Below the pieces are notes generated by a model. That model saw only the letters and a list, made by a program, of their open reading frames with translations. It ran no database searches and had not been told where the DNA came from. A stretch of DNA of 64,000 nt from Cudoniella acicularis. Its lineage: Eukaryota; Ascomycota; Leotiomycetes; Helotiales; Helotiaceae. Positions 32,398 to 42,803 of the stretch are shown one piece after another (the first letter of the stretch is position 1; each line of letters starts with the position of its first letter). Location of the stretch: NCBI GenBank assembly GCA_013054445.1, contig JAAMPI010000029.1, forward strand, positions 1-64,000. The letters run 5' to 3'. The translations under genes and the position numbers were made by a program.

Positions 32398-35162
32398 CGA
32401 GTGGACTATATCGAAAACCGCAGGGGGGATGTTGTGCAAAGGATCGTTATAATACCCCTTTGGCCTCTCAAAGGCCCGGAAATAAGAGATTCCGGAACAA
32501 AAAATCTATAATACATTGAGGCTCAGGTGTTAGCACCAATTGTTTTAGACATTCTCCTCAGGTATCCTCTGCTTTCTAAAGTTTGTTGCGAAGGGCTTTA
32601 TTTCTCCTCGATTAAAATCATATACTTCTAGCTATTCCTGTCTGCTCTTCGGGATCTATCTTGCGATCTTTGAGGCCAAATTCAATTTAGTCCGAATCAT
32701 CAGCCTTGTCATCTATCTGATCTTCACCGCCCGTAGCATTTGAATAGACAGCCATGGTGCCTACGAGGTATTAGTTGGACAATGTGGTGCGGCGATAAGC
32801 CGGATAATATTTCAAATTGGGGTTGTAGGAAGTACCAGAGCAATGAAGCTTATCGAAAGTAGGCTTGTTCTGCATAGCGAATTGCATCTGGATTTCTTCC
32901 ATCTCGACTATGTATCTCATCTGGACAAGGATTTCTCTGGCTTCTTGTTCCGCTGGTTCAACTCCCTGGCGTAGTCAGCCTTGATCAAGAGAGTGTTTTT
33001 GTCACAAGTGGTGAAGATATACTGTAGCTCTTTATCCCTTTTTGGATGGTGGAGGTGATGGAATTTCCTTTTCTAGCGAGCTTGACGACATCTTTGACGG
33101 TCATTCTGGATGCCCCTTTAGCGGTTATGGCGTTGATCTTGCCGAGTCTAAAGCGGGATCTATTAGCTCCAAAAGCCTCCACGATTCTCTACAATTTCTC
33201 TACGATGCATTTTGGTGGGATTGTTCTGATTTAGGGGACAGGAAGAGACTTAATTTCTCCATTTTTAATGTGTTAAGAGGCTTTCACGGGGCAAGAACTG
33301 TCTTTCGGGTTAAATGTACAGAAGAAGTATTCGTTTGATGATTACTCTGAATCCGAACAGATTAGTACTGTGCTCAACTTGGATCAACACTCTCTTTATA
33401 TATCATTCCTTGCGATTACAACTTTTCATCTGATTTCTCCGGCCCCGCTCAAGCTATCATGGCATTGAAAAGGCTAAGGTCGGATGTCTAAGACGCGACC
33501 ATCGCGAAGTCGAACCAGCCATTTGCGAGAGAAGGACCAGACTTAATTCCTCTGTGCTGAATGCATTTTTTATTTGCGATTGCTTTGCCCGCTGCGGTGT
33601 TTTGTTTTACGCTGCGACATTCCGACTGCTCACTGAAACTTGCTGTTGCGACTCGCCAGATCACTCGTGTTCGTTTGGATGGAACTTATTTTTGTGATTC
33701 AGCTGCTCCTATAATAATCGCATCGGACTATTGAAATATAAACCTCAAGGGTTTAAGACTGCGCACGTACTCCGTGTGCGTCAATGAACCGCTTACGTGG
33801 GTTGCGGGTTTTAAATTGTTTGGCGCAAATTGATCTTACGAACCGAAGAAGTGAAGCTATCGCAAATTTTGAAGAGGACCTTGAGTACGACGAACCACGT
33901 CCTTTGAGCACTGGTTCTATCAGCTATCTTTTTTATGTATGCATGCGATGATATACCACTACTGGTTGCCTATGTTTGGTTATGAGTCTGAGTTTGTTCC
34001 ACTAATCTTTCAGTCCGCTCTAATTCTATTTCGAAATCGAGGCTTTTGGTTAGTGCTTACCATTTACTGTGTGCATCTAATTCTTCGTGCAATCGCTGAC
34101 ACTGAATTTGTCCTTTCCACTAAGAAGAGTTATCCGAGAAATGCGTGGTAAGCCATCAGCGATGTTGTACAGAATGAAAAGGCTGTGGAGGTCGTCGAAA
34201 ATGATAGAACCTGAAGGATGGAGAGGTGTCAAAATGGATTCGCCAGAGGACTGAGCTTATATGTAAAAGCTTCAAGTCCGGGTGGGTTAGAGTCATGTCG
34301 GAGATACGATAGCTTTCCACGGCTGACCGACATCCAACCACTTGATCCCGGAAGGTAATGTTTGTGTTTTCAAAATTTCACTGGAGCCTCAAGCTTAGGA
34401 ACTAGGAGATATTGATTGCAATTAAATAACTAGGTTACTAGGACATGCAAGGGGACAAGACCTGTATCCAATTCTACTATGCATGGGGGATCTATATAAG
34501 GTGAGAGCCATGATGAATTATATATCGAGCAAAGCGGTGATAAAATACTGGAGTTGTACTCGGGTCTCAAGGGTTGGTAACTGAGTTTCCTAACTCATTG
34601 CTAACCTACCAATCTCTAGGCCGTCGTCATTTTCCGTTACAAAAGAACACAGGCTCTCTTAAGAGCTACTACAAGGAATGATAGCAGATGCCCTTTGTAA
34701 CATTTACGGTTTGCGTCGAGTGCGCAGGAAGTGCCCTTCAGTTGCGGTTTTGATACATGTGTTAAGCGAGAAGATAGGGGCTCTTCAATGTCACAAAACA
34801 GGGTTTGGATGATGTAGTCAACTATGAAGTCTATTCATCTATGTCTTCCGACGATTCACATGGAATAAGGGCCTGCATAGGGCTCACTAGGCATCCCGTC
34901 TGACCATCCTGGTGCTCCAACACGTTTGCATCGTGGAATTAGAGTCGATAGCGACCTGTGACAGAAGCTACAGAACACAGAAACAATTCCCACACCCAAA
35001 TTTTTAACATAATATAGCACAAATATATTTATACATAATATCGCAAAAACTCTTGAAAGACTTCCGTCTTATGCTAAACAAGTACGCCGACGCTATAATG
35101 GCATGTGATATCCCAACACGCCAGCCAAGTTTTTGCCCAAACACGTATCCTTACACCCAGGC
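32398..35162. other. 2.8 kb gene-poor stretch
   Basis: Apart from a decayed minus-strand coding remnant at 32777-33182, no gene is supported. AT content rises in places, and the longer open frames (33042-33338, 33939-34151) have no motif. Confidence 0.45.
32777..33182 (-). pseudogene. unknown decayed coding remnant
   Basis: Three overlapping minus-strand frames each give protein-like text in turn: GKINAITAKGASRMTVKDVV, then LQYIFTTCDKNTLLIKADYA, then VEPAEQEAREILVQMRYIVE continuing to a stop at 32777. They follow one another without splice sites at the joins, which fits two small indels in a former gene. The family is not recognised. It could also be a gene with tiny introns that I failed to place. 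Confidence 0.28.
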
Positions 35163-38100
35163 TCATGATCGTGATACATCGCTGATGCTTCGTTGTCGTT
35201 CCGTCCTCCCCTCGCTGGCACTGTCATCTTCGCTGGCCAGCCCATCCTCCTCACTCTCCTCAAAAACTATGCGCCTCAACACGCTACGATCGAACAGTTC
35301 GATGACGAAGCGACGGACGGTCAGTCGAAAGTGGTGAGATTCCAGTAAGATCATGACTTTCCTAAAAAGCGCAGGTTGTCTAAAATTTGGGACCTTCTTC
35401 GACTTAATGTGCATCAACTCGGTCATGGCGCGCTTTTGAAGGACAGTATTGCCAAGATCGACAATGAGTTCTAAGATCCGGTTGCTGACGAAGTCATCAT
35501 CTGTTTTGGCGAGGGCAACGGTGTTCTTTTGCTCCTTTGTCATGAATATGTCAGATACTTTCTCGTGCTGCCACGTTTGGTACGAGAAAAGCTTATTGAG
35601 CCTCTGGGGAATGCAGAGTCCTAATGAAGTGCCCATGGTCGTCGTATTGCTATCCCACCCATACTCGGAGAGGATCTCGAGCCCATGAACACTCCTTGAA
35701 ATAAGTCCTAGCACAAAAAAAAGCAGTCCCGCGTAGACTCATGATTTCGTGCGTTTCGGCGATCTTAACAATATTTCCTACGACATCGGACTCTTCTAAA
35801 AATGGCGCTCCCAGTTCCATGGATCCGACGTTGCCGACTGCCCATAAACAGCCCTTTACCTTGAGTATAAGTTCGGCGTCATCCGAGAGCATGCCGTAAT
35901 CACGAATAGTCGATGCGAATTCGTCAAAGTGGCCTTTGTCTCGCAAGAGTTTGCATCCTTCTTTGGTCCTTGTTAGTTCCCGATAAAAGTGTGGTGGGAC
36001 ATGAGCATCAGTATCGGCATCCATGTCAAAACTTTCTTCATCCACACTCATGCGATGTGAGCTCTCTTCAGGCATTTCGACAAAAGCACGTGCTAAGCTT
36101 GCCTCAATGACACCAACATAAGTGTCATTCCTCCCGAGGAACCAATCATCCATTTCATTGCTGATGTAGTCCAAGCCATCGAGGTAATGATAGCCGATAG
36201 AAGTGGAAAGAAAGCGGAGAAGCAAAGGTGCACCGATTTCTCCTAGGTGATCGAGAGCCGGCCGACACTCGACAATGTACTCTAGGTAATTTTTCCGGTT
36301 GCAGGCTTCTTCTAAAATTTTAATTGCGGTTGCGCAGACTTCTACTTCGGGATCATAAAGTTGCGTAACCAATAGTTGAATAGCCCATTTGGAATCGCTG
36401 ACGCCCTGAGTAGTCGTTCCATTAGGCTTCGAACCCTTTGAATACTTTCGCAGGACATTTGTAGCATGAATTCGGATTTCCTTCGATCCCGCCGTGAGAG
36501 CTTTGGATAGAAGCACTCTCGGATGGCCCTGTAGGCTGTAATCGAAATTTGAAAGCAGTAGCTTAATGAGATCAGGTCGCTGCTTCAAATCTATGATGTG
36601 ATACATCATATTAATCATTCGCCAACGATCAAGCATTTGTAAGCCCTTGACATCCCCACTCAAAGTCCCGAGCATCGCAAAGTAGCCACAGCAGAGAGTT
36701 TCGGAGAGTCTTTCTTTGGAGAACATTGGGGACTGGGCTGTCAAACCACTCGTCTATGACTGTTAGCTTTCCGATGACAATTTTTCAGATACAAGGGGGC
36801 CTACGGGATCGCATTGAGCGAGACACTCCGCGATTTGTCGGAGCAACTTGTTATCCGCAAGATACTTGACTCCTTCCGTGGTCTGTAACAGAGTATGCAT
36901 GAGTGCACATCCCACTTTGATGTACTTTTGGTTGATCCGGGTATTTCGAACTTCGGCGAATTTGTACTTGAACGGTCTATAGAAACTCATGATCCGTTTA
37001 ATGAATTTCGAAGCTTTGATGGCCTCATCAAGCCGCTTCCCATTCAATAATGGGCCCTCGATGATCTTTAGTATTATATCCCATTTCCATTTCACCGGGT
37101 TGGTGCTTGATAGCACCTGAGTTTCAACCAGCAGCTGTCGAAAGGTAGTTTCGTCCAGTGTTACGGCGGGGTTGCTTTTCGGCTGATCCTCCAAGCTTGC
37201 CAAATTGTCATCGTTACTGCTATTGCTCGTGTTGACTAGAGCGCCTGTGGCGTTGGGAGCCGACCTATATAATGTCCGACTCACACTACTGATCTGGTAA
37301 ACAGTCCCTGTTGCATCAAATCGTTCGTCATCGCCAAAGTGTGAAGCGGCCGCAAAAAGCTCAGGAAGAAGCTGCAAGTCACTGCTCCATGTTGAGGGCA
37401 ATAGCCTGCTTGCAAGCTTCAACACCTCGCCAATTAGGAGAGTGGTTTTCCGCTTAAGAACCGAGTTTTCAGCTTCTCGAGTAACCTGCAAGAGCCCAGG
37501 CATCATATCTGAAGAAATCAAGACGGCCAGCAACAAGGCAGTGTAGTGGTCAACGAAGTTTTTATCACTAGATTCTTCCTCCGGTACTGGCTTGGTCCCA
37601 GCTGCTTTCAGAGTCGCAACACGTCCATAAGTTGTTAATCGTCGTCCAGCCAAGAATGAGGTAGCCCAGAAAGGTGATTTGATACGGAGAAGCGAATAGA
37701 GAAGATCAATGACCGTCTCGCGGATGGTGGGATTTGGCAACATCAGGCTAGAAATCAGGGATCGCACAGCTCTAAAATTGTACATTGAAAGAGCCATGAG
37801 GCCCGGCCATGACTTCAGTGCATAAGCGATAGACCGCGAGTTTTGTTTCAGGATTTTTTCCTGTGCAAACAAGGAGTCCGTAAATGGAGTAAAGAGGGCC
37901 TCGAGCTCATATCCAGAGCGGAGGTACTTCCTTCGCTGAGGGGCATCAAGTAAGAAAAGGAATGCTGCTGTCAAACTTTCCGATGCTTCGTAAGTGCCTT
38001 CACCAAGGGCGTCTGCTAGTGGTCGAAGACCTCCGGAGGCCACAAGGAGCGCAGGATCACGAACCATAACCTCGGCCAAAGTTTCTATGCAGATAGCTCT

Positions 38101-39251
38101 AAGACGATCTTCACTGTGTTCGGCAACAGCAGCTATAGTCCTGATGACTGATCTAGACACTTCGTGAACACCGCCTTTGACGTCTAAAAAGGCACGGATA
38201 AATTTGAGTGCTTGTTCTCGCTCAACGTCCGCATTGGATTTTTTAATCAAGGACCTGTCGAGGCTTTAGTAGGTATATCCGCGGGCAAGCAAGTAGCAAA
38301 ACTCACAGCACAACAACATAATCTGTATTTAATCCTCGAATTTTTTTGCAGAGAGTTGACGTCTGAAATTGCATATCTTGTCATTCGATACCCAGCAGCA
38401 ACAACCTCTCGGCTTTCACTCAGTAGCATGACCTGCATCCGCAATCCGAACACAGACCAAACTAGATCATACTTTAATGTCGGATAGCGCTTGAACAGCT
38501 CAACGAGGTTATTGGCGTGGCCGACGTAGTAGTCTGGGGTAAGCCCTTCAAGCTCAAGGGCCTGCAGGATTTCTGCTAAAGCATACGTAGGTGACTCCGT
38601 TGGCTCGTCAAAATCAGAGCCAGCACTTTTCGCAGCACTGGGAGGTGAGCGAAGGCCATTGCTCTGAAACAAGCTTTCCATTCGTGACTTTGTTGGTGTA
38701 GTAGGCAGCTTTGGTCTTTGCAACTCGGATATCTGATTCCTCAGCTCTTTAATCTTCTGGTTGGAAGAATTCAGCTCTGCTTCTACTCTTTGCCGCTGTT
38801 CCTTGGTCTGTTTTGCTTTCTTGGTGTTCAAGGCCTCTAACATGTTCTCACTGCCTTCCTTTATTTTCATCTCTCGGTTCAGTGATTCTCGCAGGATCGA
38901 GATAACCTGCTCCGGCTGCATCCCATCATCTTCATCCAACCGCTCCAGATTCACCATCGAGTAATTTACATCTTGGTTGGAGCCCGCACGAGAAGGAGCA
39001 AGCTGACTTCGGAGATTCGAGCTGAAGCTACCTGGCGCAGGTGATGGGTTAAGAGAGGAGCCGCGGGGCGCAAACGACATTGTTGAACTCGACAGTGTTC
39101 GTGGGCCGTTGCCAGCTGCTGAAGGCTGAAGCCCATCTCGATCTGGGTTGAGCTTGGAGCTGTTTGTACCGTACGGCGTTGTCTGTTGGGTGTAAATGGA
39201 CTTCTGAGTTGGCGTCGCGGACGAGCTCAGAATGCTCGGTGGTCCAACCAT
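35163..39251 (-). CDS. AVO3: TORC2 subunit Rictor/AVO3 homologue, frame interrupted twice
   Basis: Rictor is the scaffold subunit specific to TOR complex 2, which controls actin and AGC kinases at the plasma membrane. The N-terminal 250 residues are disordered plus a coiled coil. Armadillo-like repeats then begin with NTDYVVVLSLIKKSNADVER and EQALKFIRAFLDVKGG, pass through GGLRPLADALGEGTYEASES, and reach IMSLRGTAFFVLGLISRSVH and GLEILSEYGWDS, all matching the family. A 39-nt intron lies at 36754-36792, and an intron with donor GTGAGT and acceptor ACAG lies near 38256-38305. The frame is shifted by one extra base at two homopolymers, seven T at 38341-38347 and eight A at 35715-35722, each inside conserved sequence. 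Sequencing error is the simplest reading, since TORC2 is usually essential. Another disordered 5' exon upstream of 39251 cannot be excluded. Confidence 0.87.
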
Positions 39252-40080
39252 CTGCCATACGGGTGGTGGGGTCAGCGTACTTGGGATGGGGGTGGCATGT
39301 GTGTCGCAACTACCGGATAGACGTCGAGGTCATCCAGCCGGCTCCTTAGGTTGGACGGCGCATCAGCTTGCGAGTTCTGTCTGCGGTCTGCTGTCTGCTG
39401 CCCGCAGCGCAGAGCAGAGCAGAAGCCTTCCCAGGGGAAGTTTGGAGGAGGTTGTCGAGGTGTTGAGGCGCAACGTCAATGAAGGAGCGCGTCGAAGGCG
39501 AGGGCGGGGGCTGAATATCTGGTGGAATGGCGTGCACAGCGACTGGATTTAAGGGCGTTGATACCGGGAATTTCACATATTCATCATCATGGAGTTTGGT
39601 GGTCGTCTGCTGTGCCTCTAGCTGCTTACTGAACGGAATACGGAGTAGCACCATGAGATGGACACAGACCACAACTGCACTCGCCAAGGCACGAAAGCCT
39701 TGATCTGGGATGAAACACTTCCAGGACGTCAACGTTGACGACATACATGTGCGAAGTACGAAGCACTCCGTACTCCTGTCTTCTACGACGGCATTCCTTG
39801 AAAAATAGTCCATTAACACCATTCAACGGTGGACTAGGGAGGCCAGTCGTTAACCTTCCCTGGGTATGTCCCGACTCTGAGCCGCAATGCTTCTTTACAG
39901 GGCTGAAGCGTGGTAAAGTAACTAACCCGCTCTTGTTTTAGCCAGCGGCTCTAAGGCCAGTGTACAGGGTCTTATGTTATCATTGTGGCAGCATAACGTC
40001 AGCGAGAGCCCGAAGAACCCCGTCCACGCATGGCTACTGGAAAGGGAGAAGCATCTACCAGTATCTATCTCCCTTCTTTT

Positions 40081-40247
40081 CTATGGGGGCAAGCCCCCAA
40101 ACTCCCATGGCTTGCTACGCTCGAATTGCAGACACCTAAGTGTTTTTGGTATATATCAATAAGGTTCCTGACATCTTAATGACTTGATGCACTCATATTG
40201 CCTTCCTTGCGCAGCGAGCCCGGGGGTTTGGGGAACTGCCCCCATAG
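40081..40247. repeat. imperfect inverted repeat (foldback), about 40-bp arms
   Basis: The arm at 40081-40120 (starts CTATGGGGGCAAGCCCCC) is an imperfect reverse complement of 40209-40247 (ends AACTGCCCCCATAG), with an 88-bp loop. Several mismatches are C/T or G/A. It could be the remnant of a small non-autonomous element; no target-site duplication was confirmed. Confidence 0.7.
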
Positions 40248-40857
40248 AGAACGAAGATACAAAAGCTTGACTTGAAACCAGGCCAACCTGTGGGAAAGTG
40301 TGCAGAAAAGCAAAACTTTAGGTGTATCTAGATTAGATTGTACGCATAGTGCCAGCATACAACAAGGTTACTGCATTCCCCACTACTCGCAGTCGTATGA
40401 TTTCTCGGCGGGCCTAACCGGCGAGCACGGCATTCGCAGCCTTGTTCTTTTCTGTGGTGCAAATCATCCATTGTCACATTATATAAAAAATCCATCAAAA
40501 ATAATGTTCCAATTCTTGCATATCCAAATAATACTGTCTCATGGGAAGCAGCAATGAGAGCATTTGCAATGGCCGCGGCCCAGACACTGCACTGGGTGTG
40601 AAGAGCAGATTGTGTCCCGCGGATGCCGTCTCGGCGCGAGGCTGCCATGTCGGCCGTCCCCGAAGCAGCAGTTCGAGGGGTTCGCCTCTGCCACCTTGCC
40701 TGCCCAGCTGTTTCGTCGAATAATGGAGCTCGCGGAGGTCCAGATCTTCGCTGCTGCTTCATGCTCAGTGGTCATTCGGCCGTCGATCTTGATTCACGAT
40801 TCCTGAGGTGGGCGCTGGCGCCGGCTGCCGCCATGTGAACCAGTTGCAGTCTCCGTT

Positions 40858-40880
40858 CTGATAAGAGCTACATATATAAG
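40858..40880 (+). promoter_or_regulatory. GATA-factor site and TATA box of the uricase gene
   Basis: CTGATAAG at 40858-40865 is a strong match to the HGATAR site of AreA/NIT2-type nitrogen regulators. A TATA-like ATATATAAG follows at about 40872-40880. The start codon lies about 180 bp downstream, so the leader would be about 150 nt. Nitrogen control of purine breakdown genes is well known in ascomycetes; binding here is inferred. Confidence 0.5.
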
Positions 40881-41056
40881 AATCCAAGCTCCCCCAGAGC
40901 ACTGTTCGTACTCTAGCAACTTCAATTGCCATCATCCATTGACTCATTGTCACCGAGACCACTGCTCACAGTACAATCAATCCTAGGACAAGCTTCAGCT
41001 TCCCAGACATCTCCCTCATCCTATATTTCCCCAGTAGCTTCTCCTCACAAACAGCA

Positions 41057-42069
41057 ATGGCCTCAGTAGCTTCAGCTCGCTATGGCAAGGACAATGTCCG
41101 GGTCTACAAGGTCGAGCGAAACGCGGAGACGGGTGTGCAGACTGTCACTGAGATGACTGTGTGCGTACTCTTGGAGGGTGCTATCGACACATCGTATGAT
41201 TTCCTACCCCTCAATCTAAGAACCCCGCCTAATATTGCCTAGGTATACGAAAGCCGATAACAGTGTAGTCGTGGCCACCGATTCCATGAAGAACACCGTC
41301 TATATCAAGGCCAAAGAGCACCCTGTGACCCCTCCAGAGCTCTTCGCCAGTATTCTCGGCACTCACTTCATCGAAACCTATCCTCATATCACTGCTGCGA
41401 ATATCAAGGTCGTAACTCACCGATGGACTCGAATGACAATCGATGGAAAACCACACCCACACTCCTTCTACCGCGATGGTGCCGAGACACGCGATGTCGA
41501 AGCTGTGATCCGAAAGGGCAAAGGCATTGACATTCGCAGTGGCATTGTGGGCCTGCTAGTGCTGAAAAGCACAGGATCACAATTCCACGGTTTCGTACGA
41601 GATGAATACACAACATTGCCTGAGGTCTGGGACCGTATCTTGAGCACGGATGTGGACTGCGGCTGGTCGTGGAAGACCTTTTCTGGCTTAGACGCCGTGA
41701 AGGAGAGTATTCCTAAATTTGACAAGGCATGGGAGGGCGCGAGAGCCATCACCATGAAGACCTTTGCGGAGGAGGATAGCCCATCGGTGCAGAACACAAT
41801 GTACAAGATGTGCGGATCAATCCTCGAGGCCGTTCCCGAGGTCGAGACTGTTAATTATTCGCTGCCAAACAAGCACTATTTCGAGATTGGTAAGCTGAAA
41901 TACCTTAAATTTACACAATTGGGTACTGATGTTTTTTTATTTAGACTTGAGCTGGCACAAAGGCACGAAGAACACCGGTAAAGATGCAGAAGTCTACGCC
42001 CCGCAATCTGGTCCGAACGGACTTATTCAGGTTACCGTTGCACGCTCTCAAGCTGCCCCAAAGCTGTAG
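41057..42069 (+). CDS. uaZ: urate oxidase (uricase), peroxisomal
   Basis: Exons 41057-41193, 41243-41889 and 41945-42069 encode 302 aa. Uricase oxidises urate to 5-hydroxyisourate with oxygen and no cofactor, in purine breakdown. The sequence is typical throughout: ARYGKDNVRVYKVERN (active-site Lys region), YTKADNSVVVATDSMKNTVY (active-site Thr), IDGKPHPHSF, STGSQFHGFVRDEYTTLPEV, YSLPNKHYFEI (catalytic Asn and His) and DLSWHKGTKNTGKDAEVYAP. It ends in PKL, a variant of the SKL-type peroxisomal signal. Both introns split codons exactly where the protein stays continuous. A GATA site and TATA box precede it. Confidence 0.96.
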
Positions 42070-42803
42070 AGCAGGCGCTTTTTGTACAAACATATACGGC
42101 TCTTTAACGACTCTACGTGGATTCTAGGCGTTTCCTGACTTAACCGTGGTTGATAGGCGCTGCATTGTAGATAGGAGTTTGCAGATACCAAGAATGCAAG
42201 AATTTACGCTATATAATTTTCAAATGTGCCGGATCTGTCCGTGAAAGTAGAAGTGATAAATACCATAAGATTTTCTTGTGTCAGTATTATAATGATGATA
42301 TTTTCAATGTTCTGTTATTTTTTTAATATATTTTATATTTATTATTTGAAATCAAAGACAACGAGGAGTACGTCACGTGAAAACAGCTACTACTAGCAGC
42401 ACCGTTATTACTACAAATACAATTCACAAATCATTAACAAGGATACTTATAGTCCATATTCAATTTATATTCTGGAAACTAAATCAGTGGTGAGTGTATA
42501 TTGCCAATTTAACAGCCACAAGGAGTTACTATCAAATGTTGTGGGTATTTACCAAGCTCCCTCGGAAATGCTGGAATGATTTTCTACGTGCTAATGAGAT
42601 GCCACCTTAGTAGTGGGATGCAAATGGCAGGCACAGCATTGACACTTCAGAATCTCAGGGAAGACACCGGCATGGGTATACTATACACACAAATTTAATT
42701 ATCATCTCATTCTCTACTCACAAACAAAGCTTTTCGTAAGCTCTATGAACGCCTGAGAAGCAAACGCAGCCCTGATACCATCCCAATGCAATAACATCAT
42801 GAT
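42070..42803. other. intergenic between convergent uricase and eIF3c
   Basis: An AT-rich stretch with the 3' ends of both neighbours and no coding signal. Confidence 0.5.

Larger units (their letters stand above)
39252..41056. other. intergenic between Rictor and uricase
   Basis: Contains a minus-strand frame at 39346-39822 with a Pro-rich C-terminus (possible 5' exon of Rictor, not supported by any motif), a foldback repeat at 40081-40247, a GC-rich patch at 40560-40850 and the uricase promoter. Confidence 0.5.

Noticed and set aside
39346..39822. Minus-strand frame with Pro-rich end as a separate gene
   Set aside because: No domain or clear start. It could be a 5' exon or leader of Rictor, but no splice pair could be shown.
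40328..40762. GC-rich minus-strand frame of 144 codons upstream of uricase
   Set aside because: Several frames are open here on both strands because of GC-rich composition. No motif, and it sits in the uricase promoter region.
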